Of a stretch of DNA of 64,000 nt, positions 8,837 through 19,580 are shown piece by piece. The DNA comes from Hyphomicrobiales bacterium (GTDB taxonomy: Bacteria; Pseudomonadota; Alphaproteobacteria; Rhizobiales; NORP267). The stretch spans positions 1-64,000 of the forward strand of contig JAJFGZ010000004.1 of NCBI GenBank assembly GCA_021775855.1, written 5' to 3'. Each line of letters opens with the position of its first letter. Within the stretch, counting starts at the first letter, position 1. A program made the position numbers and the translations under genes. The notes beneath the pieces are model-generated. The model did not search any database and was not told where the DNA came from. It was given only the letters and a program-made list of their open reading frames with translations.

Positions 8837-9670
8837 TTGCCCAAGACCCAGAACTATTTCCATATCCATCTGATCTCGGACGCGACCGGCGAGACCCTGC
8901 ACGCAGTGGCACGTGCCGCTGCGGCACAATATTCCAACGTCCGCGCCATCGAACACGCCTATTCGTCAATCCGCTCCCGCACCCAGCTCGATAAGGTGAT
9001 CGGCGATATAGAGGCGTCGCCAGGAATCGTCTTGTGCACCCTGGTCGACACCAAACTGGCGGAGCATCTGAAACTGAAATGCCAGGAGATGGGCCTGCCC
9101 TGCGTGTCGATTCTGGACCCGGTGCTGGCGGTTTTTCGATCGTATCTCGGCACCGAGCAGACACCAAAGATTGGCGGGCAATACATATTGAACGCGGAAT
9201 ATTTCCAGCGAATTGACGCGCTCAATTATACCATCATGCATGACGACGGGCAGCACCCGGAAGGGCTCGATCAGGCCGATATTATCCTGGTCGGCATCAG
9301 CCGGACGTCGAAAACCCCCACCAGCATGTATCTGGCAAACCGGGGGATCAAGACCGCCAATATCCCGCTGGTGCCGAACGTCCCGGCGCCAAGGGAACTT
9401 GGCGAGGTGACAAAACCGCTGATTGTTGCCCTGATCGCAACGCCGGAACGCATAATCCAGGTGCGGCGGAACCGCCTGCTTTCCATGAAGGTAGAGAAAG
9501 ACACGGATTATGTGGATCGTCAGGCAATCATAGTCGAAATCACCGAGACCCGGAAAATGTGCGCAACCAATAAATGGCCAATTATCGACGTGTCGCGGCG
9601 CTCGATCGAAGAAACCGCAGCCAGCATCCTGTCATTGTACCAGGACCGCAAAGCGGCGGCACTGTCATGA
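8837..9670 (+). CDS. ppsR: PEP synthase regulatory kinase/phosphorylase PpsR (DUF299)
   Basis: 277 residues from a TTG at 8837. The family is a bifunctional kinase/pyrophosphorylase that switches phosphoenolpyruvate synthase or PPDK. The start [16 protein letters not shown] is family-typical, and the P-loop-like [18 protein letters not shown] is present at about residue 153. The frame is open upstream to 8750, but those codons would cover the DnaA boxes and do not resemble the family, so the TTG start is preferred. It is the first gene right of oriC and shares an ATGA with maf. Confidence 0.92.
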   Translation: MPKTQNYFHIHLISDATGETLHAVARAAAAQYSNVRAIEHAYSSIRSRTQLDKVIGDIEASPGIVLCTLVDTKLAEHLKLKCQEMGLPCVSILDPVLAVFRSYLGTEQTPKIGGQYILNAEYFQRIDALNYTIMHDDGQHPEGLDQADIILVGISRTSKTPTSMYLANRGIKTANIPLVPNVPAPRELGEVTKPLIVALIATPERIIQVRRNRLLSMKVEKDTDYVDRQAIIVEITETRKMCATNKWPIIDVSRRSIEETAASILSLYQDRKAAALS

Positions 9671-10287
9671 CCACAAACGCAGGACCGGCATCGTTGATCC
9701 TGGCATCCGCCAGCAAGGCGCGGTGCCAAATGCTGACGTCAGCTGGTATCGAATTCGTCGTTCAACCGTCCGATATCGACGAAGCGGCTGTGCGACAAGT
9801 ACTTGATAGCCCCGGCGCAACCATGCCGCCGGCAGATGTGGCGCTTGTGTTGGCGGAAGCCAAGGCGGCCGCCATTGCCGAACAAAATCCGGACAAACTG
9901 ATTATCGGCGCGGATCAAGTGCTTGATCTTGAAGGCGAAATCCTGTCAAAGCCGGGTTCTATCGCGGATGCTCACCGGCAATTGAAAGCTCTGCGCGGGC
10001 GCACCCACGAGTTACATTCGGGCGTATGCTGCGTGCGCGGTGATAAAACCTTGTGGCGCCATACGGCAAGCGCAAGCCTGACTGTACGCGAATTTTCAGA
10101 CCGTTTCCTCCAGGACTATCTCAATCGTGAAGGCGAGAAGGTATGCCAGAGCGTTGGCGCCTATCAGCTCGAGGGGCGGGGCGCGCAATTATTCAGTAAA
10201 ATAGACGGCGACTATTTTACGATCCTCGGCATGCCGCTTTTGCCACTATTAAATTTTCTGCGCGAAACCGGGGCGATCGGCGAATGA
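9667..10287 (+). CDS. maf: Maf-like nucleoside triphosphate pyrophosphatase
   Basis: 206 residues. Maf proteins hydrolyse non-canonical or modified NTPs and act as house-cleaning enzymes. The N-terminal [19 protein letters not shown] and the following PSDIDE match the family (usually LASxSPRR), and GADQVL and [16 protein letters not shown] are also typical. The ATG overlaps the ppsR stop (ATGA) and the gene end overlaps aroE by 4 bp, so ppsR-maf-aroE-coaE is a tight operon. Confidence 0.9.
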   Translation: MTTNAGPASLILASASKARCQMLTSAGIEFVVQPSDIDEAAVRQVLDSPGATMPPADVALVLAEAKAAAIAEQNPDKLIIGADQVLDLEGEILSKPGSIADAHRQLKALRGRTHELHSGVCCVRGDKTLWRHTASASLTVREFSDRFLQDYLNREGEKVCQSVGAYQLEGRGAQLFSKIDGDYFTILGMPLLPLLNFLRETGAIGE

Positions 10288-11147
10288 CGACCAATCCACC
10301 CAAAAATCCCAAAGCCTTTGTTATTGGATGGCCGATCAAGCATTCCCGCTCGCCATTAATTCATAAATATTGGCTCAGGGATTTGGGGATCACCGGTTTA
10401 TACCAGGCTGTGCCGGTGGAGCCCGACAAGTTGTTAGAATTTCTGCATAATCTGGAGAGCGGAAGATCCGGATTTGTTGGCGGAAACGTTACGTTTCCCC
10501 ACAAGGAGGCGACGTTCAAAGCTTGCGCTCAAACGTCTGACGTGGCCCGCCGCTTGCGCGCTGTCAATACGATCTGGATCGAGAACGGGGTGCTTTGTGG
10601 CGACAATACAGATGGCCACGGTTTCACGGCCAATATGGATGATCAGGCCCCGGGCTGGGATAAAATCGACCGGCCGGCGGTAATTCTAGGGTCAGGCGGT
10701 TCGGCCAGGGCCATCCTGCTGGCATTGCACAACCACGGACTGGCCCCGTTGCGGATCGTCAATCGTACGCCGTCACGCGCCCGGAAATTGATTGAGGATC
10801 TGGGCATCGAGGCTGCCATATTCACCCCGGACCAACTGCCCGAGGCGATGGATGGCGCAGGTCTGTTCGTCAACACAACGTCGCTGGGCATGACCGGACA
10901 ACCGTCACTGGATTTCGATATCACGCAGTTCGGCTCCGAATTGATTGTCAGCGATATTGTCTACACACCGCTTGAAACCGGCCTGCTCCGCGCCGCCCGC
11001 GCGAAAGGACTCATAGCGATCGACGGCCTTGGTATGCTGCTCCATCAGGCGGCGCCCGGGTTTGCCCGTTGGTTCGGGCAAACCCCGCTGGTTACCCCGG
11101 CCTTGCGAAATATTCTCGTGGCGGACCTTGGAGCCAACGCATGTTGA
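10284..11147 (+). CDS. aroE: Shikimate 5-dehydrogenase
   Basis: 287 residues. AroE reduces 3-dehydroshikimate with NADPH in aromatic amino acid synthesis. The shikimate-binding [19 protein letters not shown] and [10 protein letters not shown] (catalytic Lys), NTDGHGF, and the nucleotide-binding [15 protein letters not shown] with the NRTPSRA NADP-phosphate motif are all visible. It overlaps maf by 4 bp and coaE by 7 bp. Confidence 0.95.
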   Translation: MTTNPPKNPKAFVIGWPIKHSRSPLIHKYWLRDLGITGLYQAVPVEPDKLLEFLHNLESGRSGFVGGNVTFPHKEATFKACAQTSDVARRLRAVNTIWIENGVLCGDNTDGHGFTANMDDQAPGWDKIDRPAVILGSGGSARAILLALHNHGLAPLRIVNRTPSRARKLIEDLGIEAAIFTPDQLPEAMDGAGLFVNTTSLGMTGQPSLDFDITQFGSELIVSDIVYTPLETGLLRAARAKGLIAIDGLGMLLHQAAPGFARWFGQTPLVTPALRNILVADLGANAC

Positions 11148-11752
11148 TCATCGGGCTGACGGGGTCAATCGGGACCGGCAAAAGCACAACGGCAAAAATG
11201 TTCAGCGCCTGCGGCCTGCCGGTCTACGATGCCGACGCCGCAGTCCACGCATTGTACGATGGCGGGGCGGCGGTGGAGCCTATCGAAAAACTGTTTCCCG
11301 GTACCAGGGTCGACAACAAAATCGACCGTCAGCTCCTGTCTAAACAGGTCCTGAACGATCCGGAAAAACTGAGAAAACTCGAAGCAATCGTCCACCCGCT
11401 GGTGTACGAGGCCGAGCAGGATTTTATTGCCGAGCAACGCAAAGCAGGGAAACGTGGGGCTGTTCTTGAAATCCCGCTTCTGTTGGAATCGGGGATCGCG
11501 GCGCGCTGCGACGTGGTGGTGGTAACCATTGCCCCTGCTGATATCCAGCGCGAGCGCGTGTTGGCGCGGCCCAACATGACGGTAGAAAAATTCGAAACCA
11601 TCCTGACCAGGCAGATGCCGGAAGCAGATAAACGCCGCAAAGCCCATTTTGTGGTGGATACATCGCTTGGAATGGACACCGCCCGCCGCCAGGTGTGCGA
11701 TATTGTCAGGGCCATGCGGCCGGTCCGAAGGAATCAAACAGCCTGCGGGTAG
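11141..11752 (+). CDS. coaE: Dephospho-CoA kinase
   Basis: 203 residues. It phosphorylates dephospho-CoA in the last step of CoA synthesis. The P-loop [17 protein letters not shown] begins at residue 5 and the substrate region [15 protein letters not shown] follows. The ATG at 11141 lies inside the end of aroE; upstream codons in the same frame belong to the aroE overlap. CoaA, the first enzyme of the pathway, is encoded at 22.7 kb. Confidence 0.95.
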   Translation: MLIIGLTGSIGTGKSTTAKMFSACGLPVYDADAAVHALYDGGAAVEPIEKLFPGTRVDNKIDRQLLSKQVLNDPEKLRKLEAIVHPLVYEAEQDFIAEQRKAGKRGAVLEIPLLLESGIAARCDVVVVTIAPADIQRERVLARPNMTVEKFETILTRQMPEADKRRKAHFVVDTSLGMDTARRQVCDIVRAMRPVRRNQTACG

Positions 11753-11764
11753 GAGGGAACAGAA

Positions 11765-12460
11765 TTGCGCGAAATTGTTCTTGATACGGAGACCACCGGG
11801 TTCGACCCGGAAACCGGCGACCGGATTGTGGAAATCGGCTGTATAGAGATTTTCAACCAGATCCCCACCGGCAAGACCTGGCACACCTACCTCAATCCCG
11901 AACGCGACATGCCCCAGAGCGCCTTCGAGGTGCACGGACTGTCCGCGGAATTTCTCGAAGACAAGCCTCTTTTTGGCACCGTTGTTGATGGTTTTCTGGA
12001 ATTTATCGGCGAAGCTGACCTGGTCATCCACAACGCGTCGTTCGATATCGGCTTTCTCAACAGCGAAATGGATGCTGTTTCGGCTGGTAGTCTATCCATG
12101 ACCCGGGTTGTTGATACCCTGGTCCTGGCGCGACGCAAAAACCCCGCCGGTCCGAACAGTCTCGACGCCCTTTGCCGCCGGTTCGGGATTGATAATTCAA
12201 GCCGCACGCTGCACGGCGCCCTGCTCGACGCCGAACTGCTGGCTGAAGTTTATCTCGAACTGAAAGGCGGGCGGCAGGCCGGGCTTTCCTTTGAAGTTGC
12301 CCGAACCGGAACCGAACCCGGATCATCAGTTTCGGCCCCGAAAATCAGACAAAGGCCAACGCCGTTGGCGGTCCGCATCGATGACCCCGCCCGCACCGCG
12401 CACGAATCCAGCGTTGCCCGGCTAGGAGACCAGGCAATCTGGAAAAAATATAGCGGCTGA
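11765..12460 (+). CDS. dnaQ: DNA polymerase III epsilon subunit (3'-5' proofreading exonuclease)
   Basis: 231 residues. The ExoI motif VLDTETTGFDPETGDRIVEIG (catalytic DxE), ExoII NASFDIGFLNSE and ExoIII HGALLDAELLAEVYLEL (HxAxxD) are present. The start is TTG at 11765, preceded by AGGAGG at a good distance. The C-terminal tail, rich in short polar residues, probably binds the alpha subunit. It follows coaE by 12 bp and converges on secB. Confidence 0.95.
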   Translation: MREIVLDTETTGFDPETGDRIVEIGCIEIFNQIPTGKTWHTYLNPERDMPQSAFEVHGLSAEFLEDKPLFGTVVDGFLEFIGEADLVIHNASFDIGFLNSEMDAVSAGSLSMTRVVDTLVLARRKNPAGPNSLDALCRRFGIDNSSRTLHGALLDAELLAEVYLELKGGRQAGLSFEVARTGTEPGSSVSAPKIRQRPTPLAVRIDDPARTAHESSVARLGDQAIWKKYSG

Positions 12461-12478
12461 TTTTTAAAGCCTAAAGCC

Positions 12479-13006
12479 TTAGGATTGAACTTGACCCTGC
12501 GCTTGTTTGGCAGCGTTTTGCTGAAACAGCGCCATGAAATCGATCGGTTCGAGCAGCAACGGTGGGTACCCGCCGTTGCGGGTCGCTTCCGCGATGATCT
12601 GGCGCGCGAACGGGAACAGAATGCGTGGGCATTCGACCAAGATTACAGCCTGTAGGGCTTCTTCGGGGACATTCTGCACCCGCATCATCCCGGCATAAAC
12701 CAGCTCGACCTTGAAAATCACTGTATTGTCTTCAACCGCTTCAGCGCCAAGATCCAGTTCAACTTCGTACTCGGAATCGCCGACTTTCTTGGCGTTGACG
12801 TTGATCTGGATCTGGATTTGTGGGCTCTTGGGCCCGGCGGAAAGGGTCTGCGGCGCGTTTGGATTTTCAAACGAAAAATCCTTCACATATTGCGCCAGCA
12901 CGTTTAGGGCCGGCGCGGTGCCATTTCCATCTGGCGCCGGAGATGCGCCTGCGGCAGGGCTTGCAGGCGTGACGTTGCTTTTTTTGCTTTTTGGGCTTTT
13001 AGCCAT
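12479..13006 (-). CDS. secB: Protein export chaperone SecB
   Basis: 175 residues. SecB is a tetrameric cytosolic chaperone that delivers unfolded preproteins to SecA. The core starts LNVLAQYVKDFSFENPNAP and contains YEVELDLGAEA, CPRILFPFARQIIAEATRNGGYPPLLLEPIDFMALF. A low-complexity N-terminal extension of about 30 residues (Ala, Pro, Ser) precedes the core, a known variation in alphaproteobacteria. Confidence 0.95.
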   Translation of the reverse strand: MAKSPKSKKSNVTPASPAAGASPAPDGNGTAPALNVLAQYVKDFSFENPNAPQTLSAGPKSPQIQIQINVNAKKVGDSEYEVELDLGAEAVEDNTVIFKVELVYAGMMRVQNVPEEALQAVILVECPRILFPFARQIIAEATRNGGYPPLLLEPIDFMALFQQNAAKQAQGQVQS

Positions 13007-13117
13007 CTCAAAAACTCACTTTCCGATTTATTTCTGCGCCTTTTCCAGGGGCGAATGGTGGCTAACATGCTTTTTCTGCCATAACAAGCAGATCACGCTG
13101 TCTATTGTCCGAAATGG

Positions 13118-13654
13118 TTAGTCTTGTCGCCACGGTGAACCGGATCGCTCGTTGCCATGCGCCGCGCCCGGCCCGGTTTCATCGTCTTCGGGCGGGGGAC
13201 CGGGATCGATAATTTCGCCCTCAATTACTGGACCATCCTCGTACCCCTCCTGCACCGGTCCGCCCTGGGATCCGGAATGGATATCAACCAACCCCGACGC
13301 CGCAAGCCGTTGCCAGATGGCACGCCCGATCGTGTGGCGCAAGCCCGGGATGAACAGGAGAAATCCGATAAAATCGGTGAGAAAGCCGGGCGTGAGAAGG
13401 AGAATGCCCGCGATTAGCAGAAACACTCCGTCGGCGACGGACTCAACCGGCAGCCGCCCGCTATCCATTGCCGCGCGGGCGTTCGCCAACGCCCCGGCAC
13501 CCTGCATACGCAGCAGGCTTGTCCCGGCAATGGCCGTCGCGATCACGATAAAAATCGTCCAGAGAAGACCAATCCGCTCGCCCACAACCACAAAAAGGGC
13601 GATTTCGATCAAGGGGATGCCGATAAAGACCAAAAGGAAGGCCATTCGCCCCAT
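13118..13654 (-). CDS. fxsA: FxsA family membrane protein
   Basis: 178 residues. FxsA (named for suppression of phage T7 exclusion in E. coli) is a small inner-membrane protein of unclear biochemical role. The family N-terminus MAFLLVFIGIPLIEIALF and GTSLLRMQG are visible, with helices at about 4–45 and 75–100 and an acidic, Pro/Gly-rich cytoplasmic tail. Start may be the first Met (13654) or the fourth residue (13645). It lies upstream of secB on the same strand and is divergent from timA. Confidence 0.85.
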   Translation of the reverse strand: MGRMAFLLVFIGIPLIEIALFVVVGERIGLLWTIFIVIATAIAGTSLLRMQGAGALANARAAMDSGRLPVESVADGVFLLIAGILLLTPGFLTDFIGFLLFIPGLRHTIGRAIWQRLAASGLVDIHSGSQGGPVQEGYEDGPVIEGEIIDPGPPPEDDETGPGAAHGNERSGSPWRQD

Positions 13655-13810
13655 AAAATTTTCTCCGTGCCGGTTGGGTTTGCAGGTCCAGGCGAAATCG
13701 AATTGGATCAGCCTGGCGGGATGAAATAAAGCGTTAGTACTATTATATATAGGTGCGATCCTGATACTATGCAGGCGTGAAGCTTTTTAGATTTTGTCAT
13801 TCGAGGTCCC

Positions 13811-14545
13811 ATGAGCGAGTTTTTTGACGTTTACACTCTAATCTACCTGGTGATCGCGGTGTTGGTATTGCTGCGCCTGCGCCGCTCCCTGGGTCAGCGA
13901 ACGGGCCACGAAAAACAACGTCATCAACAAGGCCGGTTTGGGGGTCCCGAAGACGCAAACCAGGCACCGACAAACACATCGCCTGCAAACGATGATACTG
14001 TGGTCACCCTGCCGGGGACCGATCGGCGCAGCGCCGCCGCCCGCGGCGCGTCCCGCACCCCCGCACGGGACTGGGGCGATTTTGCCAAACCGCGATCGGC
14101 CCGCGCCAAGGTGTTCAATTCGTTTGCCGAGATCGATCCGAATTTTGACCCGGGCGAATTTGTCGATGGTGCCCATGCGGCCTACGAGATGATTGTCAAT
14201 GGCTTTGCCGAGGGTGACCGGAAAACCCTGCAGTCTTTGCTAAGTCCCGATGTTTACGACGAATTTCTGAGCGCTATTTCCGAGCGGACAAAACGCGACG
14301 AGCGGGTCGAATCAAGTTTCGTGAGCATCGACAAGGTCGAGATCAAGGACGCCAAGCTGAACGGCTCGACGGCCCATCTGGTTATTGGTTTTGTCAGTCA
14401 GATGATCACCGCCACCCTGGACAAGGATGGCGTGGTGATCGATGGTGACCCAACCAAAATCGTCCCGGTCAACGATGTCTGGACCTTCGCGAGAGATCTC
14501 AACATTTCGAACCCCAATTGGAAACTTGTCGCTACCGGGTCCTGA
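13811..14545 (+). CDS. timA: Tim44-like protein (TimA)
   Basis: 244 residues. It has a single N-terminal membrane helix (about 8–22) then a charged linker and a C-terminal Tim44-like domain (about 105–243), starting FDPGEFVDGAHAAYEMIVNGFAEGDRKTL. Bacterial homologues of mitochondrial Tim44 are typical of alphaproteobacteria and sit next to fxsA, mltA and secB as here. The precise role in bacteria is not settled. Confidence 0.88.
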   Translation: MSEFFDVYTLIYLVIAVLVLLRLRRSLGQRTGHEKQRHQQGRFGGPEDANQAPTNTSPANDDTVVTLPGTDRRSAAARGASRTPARDWGDFAKPRSARAKVFNSFAEIDPNFDPGEFVDGAHAAYEMIVNGFAEGDRKTLQSLLSPDVYDEFLSAISERTKRDERVESSFVSIDKVEIKDAKLNGSTAHLVIGFVSQMITATLDKDGVVIDGDPTKIVPVNDVWTFARDLNISNPNWKLVATGS

Positions 14546-14554
14546 AGCGAATCA

Positions 14555-15802
14555 ATGGGGCGGGTGATGGTAGACTGGTTAACGTACGATCTTGACCATT
14601 ACCGACGGGTGGATGTTGCACGGCTCGTCCGCTACGGACCAATTTTCACCTTCGTCTTTCTTGTTGTCCTGTCGATCGGGGGGTGCGCGAGCGTGAACGG
14701 CGAATTGCAGTCCGGGCTGAACCAGGCGTCCGCGCATACAAGCGTGCAATCGGTCGCAATCACCCAGTTGCCGGGTTGGACGGGCGACGATCAAACGGGC
14801 GCGTTGATGGCGTTTCGCCGGTCCTGCAGCAAGATCAACCGCAGCGCCTGGAACGCGGCTTGTACCGCCGCCGGCACGGTTTCCCCGGATCCACAAACGG
14901 CCCGGCAATTTTTCGAAACGCAATTCAATGCCTATCGAATCATCCCGTCCGGCGATGCGCGGGGTTTTTTAACCGGCTATTTCGAACCCGAAGTGCGCGG
15001 ATCCAGAGTTCGCGCGCCAGGATTTGAAGTTCCTGTTTACCGCCGGCCTGACGACCTTGTGACGGAAGGCGGCCGCGCCAACGCGACCCAGGACGACAAG
15101 CGGCTGGAAGCCATGCGCCGCACCGCCAACGGGCAATTGGTGCCCTTTTATACTCGCGCCGAGATCGAAGCCGGGGCGTTGGACAATCGGGGTCTCGAGC
15201 TGATCTGGCTTGCCGACCCGGTCGACACCTTCTTCATCCATGTGCAGGGATCGGCCCGCGTCCGCCTGACCGACGGCAGTACCATGCGGCTGGCCTTTGC
15301 CGCCAAGAATGGCCACCCCTATACGTCGATTGGCAGGGTGCTCGTAGACAAAAATGAAATCCCCGAAGGCGAGGTCTCCATGCAGTCGATCCGCGACTGG
15401 TTCGCCCGCAACCCGGGCCGCATCAGCGAGATTACCGATCAGAATAATTCTTTTATTTTTTTCCGCGAACTATCCGGTGGCGATCCATCGCTCGGCCCGG
15501 AGGGTGCGCAAGGATTGCCCCTGACGTCGATGCGCAGCCTCGCGGTCGACCGCAACTTTCATCAACTCGGTACGCCGTTCTGGATTTCAGGAACCCTTCC
15601 GGGCGCCAACGGGGCCGATCAAGCCTACAGGCAACTCATGGTCGCCCAGGATACCGGCTCCGCGATCCTTGGCGCTGCCCGCGGGGATATCTTTTTTGGA
15701 TCCGGCGATCAAGCCGGTCGGCGGGCAGGCTTGACCCAGCACAGGGCGGACTTTTTCATGCTCCTGCCGAAAGGCGTTCCGTTGCCAGGTTGGGCAAGGT
15801 GA
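14555..15802 (+). CDS. mltA: Membrane-bound lytic murein transglycosylase A
   Basis: 415 residues. MltA cleaves peptidoglycan to 1,6-anhydro products. A hydrophobic segment FTFVFLVVLSIGGC forms a lipoprotein signal with the lipobox cysteine at about residue 44. The MltA domain contains RGFLTGYFEPEVRGSR and the 3D domain holds VDRNFHQLGTPFWISGTLPG and the catalytic AQDTGSAILGAARGDIFFG. The N-terminus before the lipobox is long; a start at 14567 or an internal GTG is possible. Confidence 0.92.
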   Translation: MGRVMVDWLTYDLDHYRRVDVARLVRYGPIFTFVFLVVLSIGGCASVNGELQSGLNQASAHTSVQSVAITQLPGWTGDDQTGALMAFRRSCSKINRSAWNAACTAAGTVSPDPQTARQFFETQFNAYRIIPSGDARGFLTGYFEPEVRGSRVRAPGFEVPVYRRPDDLVTEGGRANATQDDKRLEAMRRTANGQLVPFYTRAEIEAGALDNRGLELIWLADPVDTFFIHVQGSARVRLTDGSTMRLAFAAKNGHPYTSIGRVLVDKNEIPEGEVSMQSIRDWFARNPGRISEITDQNNSFIFFRELSGGDPSLGPEGAQGLPLTSMRSLAVDRNFHQLGTPFWISGTLPGANGADQAYRQLMVAQDTGSAILGAARGDIFFGSGDQAGRRAGLTQHRADFFMLLPKGVPLPGWAR

Positions 15803-15815
15803 CCGGTATCGGGGA

Positions 15816-16403
15816 ATGACGGGAGATAAGAAAAAACCGGATCTGGACAGGGACGATCTGGACCTGTGGCGCCAGGTGACGGAGAACCTCAAACCCCTCC
15901 CGGACAAGGCCCGCAACCGCAATCCCGCCGATTTGCCGGAAAAGGCCAGGGCGCCTACCCCAAACACTGCGCCACTAAGGCCGGTGAAAAAAACCCCGAT
16001 TTCAGAGCGCGCCGTACCCCCGGAAGTGATCCCGCCGCCGCCGAAACCGGCGGCCATGGAAACCCGCCGGATCCGGAAATTGGCGCGCGGAATTACCTCA
16101 TTTGACGCCAAAATCGATCTGCACGGTATGACCCAGAAAGAGGCGCATGCCCGGCTAATGATGTTTTTAAGGGAAGCCAAAAACCGGGGAAACCGCAACG
16201 TGTTGGTGGTAACCGGCAAGGGCCGGGCGGGGGCCCGGGAGCCAGAACCCGGTCGCGAAGCTCCCGGCGTCATCCGCCGCAATATCAGACATTGGCTCAA
16301 CGAACCCGTATTTGCCGAATTGGTTGCGGCCTGGTCCCCGGCTCGCCAGCACCATGGCGGCGACGGTGCGATCTATATACAGGTGCGCCGGGCGCGGGAC
16401 TAA
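15816..16403 (+). CDS. Smr domain DNA-binding/nuclease-like protein
   Basis: 195 residues. The C-terminal half (about 100–195) is a Smr domain: KIDLHGMTQKEAHARLMMFL, then NVLVVTGKGRA and GVIRRNIRHWLNEP, with AWSPARQHHGGDGAIYI at the end. Smr domains bind or nick nucleic acid; stand-alone small Smr proteins are linked to RNA or DNA processing, not mismatch repair. The proline-rich N-terminal half is low complexity. It sits directly after mltA. Confidence 0.85.
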   Translation: MTGDKKKPDLDRDDLDLWRQVTENLKPLPDKARNRNPADLPEKARAPTPNTAPLRPVKKTPISERAVPPEVIPPPPKPAAMETRRIRKLARGITSFDAKIDLHGMTQKEAHARLMMFLREAKNRGNRNVLVVTGKGRAGAREPEPGREAPGVIRRNIRHWLNEPVFAELVAAWSPARQHHGGDGAIYIQVRRARD

Positions 16404-16422
16404 TCGGCGAAAAGATTGTAGA

Positions 16423-17730
16423 TCAGAGAATAAACCGCGACAGATCGGCATTCCGGGCCAGGTCTCCGATCTGGTCCTGGACGAATTTTGCATCGATCTT
16501 GACCGTCTCCCCGCCGCGGTCGGTGGCGGTGAAGCTGATTTCGTCGAGCACGCGTTCCATCACCGTCTGCAAACGCCGGGCGCCGATATTCTCGACACTG
16601 GCATTGATGTCCGCGGCGATTCCTGCAATTTCATCGATGGCATCATCGGCAAAATCCAGGGTGACGTTTTCGGTGCCCAGCAAAGCCACATACTGCTTGA
16701 TCAGACTTGCCTCGGTCTCCGTGAGGATGCGTTTGAAGTCATCCTTGGTGAGCGCCCGCAGCTCCACCCGGATGGGGAGGCGGCCCTGCAATTCAGGCAG
16801 CAGGTCGGATGGTTTTGCGGTATGAAACGCCCCGGACGCGATGAACAGGACGTGGTCGGTTTTCACCGTGCCGTACTTGGTCGCGACATTGGTGCCCTCA
16901 AGTAAAGGCAGCAGATCGCGCTGGACCCCTTCGCGGCTGACATCGCCGCCGGAACGCTCCGAACGTACCGAGATCTTGTCGATCTCGTCGAGGAACACGA
17001 TGCCGTCATTTTCAACGTTTGAAATCGCTTCCTGGGTTAACTGGTCTTCGTCCAGCAACTTGTCGGATTCTTCCGCGATCAGTAATTCGTAGCTGTCAGT
17101 GACTTTCATCTTGCGGGTCTTGGTGCGCCCGCCCATCGCCTTTCCGAACATGTCGCCAAGGTTGATCATGCCGATTTGCCCGCCGGGCATACCGGGGATA
17201 TCCAGGTTCGGCATACCCCCACCACTATCCGCGACCTCGACCTCGATCTCGGTATCGTCGAGTTCGCCGGTGCGTAATTTCTTGCGGAAATGGTCCCGGG
17301 TGGTGGCGCCGGCTTTGTCTCCGGCAAGCGCATCGATGACGCGCTCTTCCGCCGCCCCGTGGGCACGCGCCTTCACCTCTTCGCGGCGTTTGGTGCGGAC
17401 CAGCGAGATGCCAACCTCGACCAGATCGCGGACGATCTGTTCCACGTCCCGGCCGACATAACCAACTTCGGTGAATTTAGTAGCCTCGACCTTGATGAAC
17501 GGGGCCTGGGCGAGTTTTGCGAGGCGGCGCGAAATCTCCGTCTTGCCGACCCCGGTCGGGCCGATCATCAGGATATTTTTCGGCAACACTTCGTCCTTCA
17601 GAGGTCCTTCGATCTGCATCCGCCGCCAGCGGTTGCGCAGCGCAATTGCAACTGCGCGCTTGGCGTCCTTCTGGCCGATAATATAGCGGTCCAGTTCCGA
17701 GACGATTTCACGGGGAGAAAAATTGGTCAT
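16423..17730 (-). CDS. hslU: ATP-dependent protease ATPase subunit HslU
   Basis: 435 residues. HslU is the AAA+ unfoldase of the HslUV protease. Walker A is [19 protein letters not shown] near residue 53, Walker B is [11 protein letters not shown], and the insertion domain and sensor region follow ([12 protein letters not shown]). The extreme C-terminus [10 protein letters not shown] is the tail that docks on HslV. It is the last gene of an hslV–GNAT–hslU operon. Confidence 0.97.
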   Translation of the reverse strand: MTNFSPREIVSELDRYIIGQKDAKRAVAIALRNRWRRMQIEGPLKDEVLPKNILMIGPTGVGKTEISRRLAKLAQAPFIKVEATKFTEVGYVGRDVEQIVRDLVEVGISLVRTKRREEVKARAHGAAEERVIDALAGDKAGATTRDHFRKKLRTGELDDTEIEVEVADSGGGMPNLDIPGMPGGQIGMINLGDMFGKAMGGRTKTRKMKVTDSYELLIAEESDKLLDEDQLTQEAISNVENDGIVFLDEIDKISVRSERSGGDVSREGVQRDLLPLLEGTNVATKYGTVKTDHVLFIASGAFHTAKPSDLLPELQGRLPIRVELRALTKDDFKRILTETEASLIKQYVALLGTENVTLDFADDAIDEIAGIAADINASVENIGARRLQTVMERVLDEISFTATDRGGETVKIDAKFVQDQIGDLARNADLSRFIL

Positions 17731-17735
17731 AAAGA

Positions 17736-18263
17736 TTACCCGTTCAATTCCAATTGCATGACGAGAGCGTCCTTGGTTTGGCCTTCCAGGTGAGGGATTG
17801 GTCGAAAGCCTGCTTTTTCATAGGCGCGAATCGCGCGGTGGTTATCGGGGTGGGGGTCGATAATGATCTTGTCGAAACCCTTTGCAGTCAGTTCCCCGAT
17901 AAATTCGCTCAGCGCATCAGATCCAACGCCCTTTGATAGATTGTCGGCATTGCCGATAGACATATCGATACCGATGGCATCAGTCGGCAGGTCCTCGATC
18001 CATGGAGATTCTTCAACCTCTTTTGGGTCTTTAGCGTCGCCAACGAACCAATACTGGATATAACCAACCGGTTCATCGTTGAGCGAAAATATAAATGGCT
18101 TTGTCGTATCGCAGCCCGCCAGCATATCCCGGACATAGCCCATCTCGGTTACCGGGTCGCCCCACCATTTCCGCCAATGCGGGCGGCTCATCCAGTCTTC
18201 CAGCATGGCGAGATCACCGGTCGCAACGGGCCGGAAAGTTATTTGGCGCTGCTTAACTGGCAT
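17736..18263 (-). CDS. GNAT-family N-acetyltransferase (AAC(6')-like)
   Basis: 175 residues from the ATG at 18263, which lies inside the end of hslV (11-bp overlap). The fold resembles the aminoglycoside 6'-acetyltransferase branch: [49 protein letters not shown] and the C-terminal [23 protein letters not shown]. The substrate is unknown; it need not be an antibiotic. Its place between hslV and hslU with tight spacing suggests co-expression with the protease. Confidence 0.85.
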   Translation of the reverse strand: MPVKQRQITFRPVATGDLAMLEDWMSRPHWRKWWGDPVTEMGYVRDMLAGCDTTKPFIFSLNDEPVGYIQYWFVGDAKDPKEVEESPWIEDLPTDAIGIDMSIGNADNLSKGVGSDALSEFIGELTAKGFDKIIIDPHPDNHRAIRAYEKAGFRPIPHLEGQTKDALVMQLELNG

Positions 18264-18804
18264 CCAGTGTTTCCACAACCAGATTGTCGTTGGTGAAAAT
18301 GCATATTTCGGCCGCAATGGCCATTGCCTTTCGGGCCAGCGCTTCGGCGTCAAGATCGGAATCGCCAAGCGCCCTGGCGGCGGCCAGCGCGTAATTGCCG
18401 CCCGATCCAATCGCCATGATGCCGTGCTCGGGTTCCAGCACATCGCCGGTTCCGGTCAGCGCCAGGGATACCTTTTCGTCGGCGACCAGCATCATCGCTT
18501 CAAGACGGCGCAAATAGCGGTCTGTGCGCCAATCCTTCGCAAGCTCGACACAGGCGCGCATCAATTGACCGGGATATTGTTCGAGTTTTGATTCGAGCCG
18601 CTCGAACAGCGTCAACGCATCGGCGGTTGCACCGGCAAAGCCGGAAATCACCTTGCCGTCGGACAGGGTGCGCACTTTGCGCGCATTGTGCTTGATTACG
18701 GTGTTGCCCAGGCTGACCTGGCCGTCACCGGCGATCACCACCTTGCCGCCCTTGCGCACGGTGAGGATCGTAGTGGCATACATCTGGTTCGGCGATTTTG
18801 TCAT
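18253..18804 (-). CDS. hslV: ATP-dependent protease peptidase subunit HslV
   Basis: 183 residues from the ATG at 18804, which has AGGA a few bases upstream; another Met lies at 18831. HslV is a proteasome-beta-like threonine peptidase. The catalytic threonine follows MYA ([23 protein letters not shown]), so a short propeptide must be removed. [18 protein letters not shown] is typical. The promoter region is shared with divergent hisB. Confidence 0.95.
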   Translation of the reverse strand: MTKSPNQMYATTILTVRKGGKVVIAGDGQVSLGNTVIKHNARKVRTLSDGKVISGFAGATADALTLFERLESKLEQYPGQLMRACVELAKDWRTDRYLRRLEAMMLVADEKVSLALTGTGDVLEPEHGIMAIGSGGNYALAAARALGDSDLDAEALARKAMAIAAEICIFTNDNLVVETLDAS

Positions 18805-18976
18805 TACCAATCCTGAGCTCTTCTGGGTCATCGGCCTAATGTAGGAATTCCAGCCGATTCTGCAATCACGGGGACGTTATCATCTTTAACCGCTATTTTT
18901 AATCGGTGTGGATTCGAAACCCCATGCCTGATAAACACTTTGCGGCACAATACCAACAAGTTTGGCGGATTTTCCC

Positions 18977-19576
18977 ATGCGTAAAGCCAGCATCGCCCGC
19001 AAGACCAGAGAGACCGAAATCAAGGTATCGGCCAATCTGGATGGCACCGGCACCGGCAAGATATCGACCGGGATCGGGTTTTTCGACCATATGCTCGACC
19101 AGCTCGCTAAACATGGCGGGCTCGATCTGGACATATTGGCCAAGGGTGATCTGCATATCGACGACCATCACACGGTGGAGGATACCGGCATTGCGCTCGG
19201 ACAGGCGGTCCGGGAAGCCCTTGGCGACAAGGCCGGGGTGCGACGCTACGCGTCAAGCTATCTGCCGATGGACGAGACGCTTAGCCGGGTCACAGTTGAT
19301 ATTTCAGGACGCCCCTTTCTGGTCTGGCGGGTTGATTTTACGTCGCCCAAGATCGGGACTTTCGATACCGAACTGGTGCGCGAATTTTTCCAGGCCTTTT
19401 CCCAACATGCGGGCATCACACTCCACGTGGAAACGCTCTACGGCGTAAACAGCCATCATATCGCGGAATCCTGTTTCAAGGGCCTGGCCCGCGCGCTATA
19501 TACGGCACTTGAGATCGACCCGCGCCAGGAAGGAACGGTTCCTTCAACCAAGGGGTCTCTCGGCAACCAGGACTGA
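18977..19576 (+). CDS. hisB: Imidazoleglycerol-phosphate dehydratase
   Basis: 199 residues, a monofunctional HisB. It dehydrates imidazole glycerol phosphate in histidine synthesis. The metal-binding repeats [28 protein letters not shown] and [17 protein letters not shown] are visible. ATG at 18977 is preferred to an in-frame TTG at 18962. It opens the histidine block that runs to hisE. Confidence 0.96.
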   Translation: MRKASIARKTRETEIKVSANLDGTGTGKISTGIGFFDHMLDQLAKHGGLDLDILAKGDLHIDDHHTVEDTGIALGQAVREALGDKAGVRRYASSYLPMDETLSRVTVDISGRPFLVWRVDFTSPKIGTFDTELVREFFQAFSQHAGITLHVETLYGVNSHHIAESCFKGLARALYTALEIDPRQEGTVPSTKGSLGNQD

Positions 19577-19580
19577 GCCA

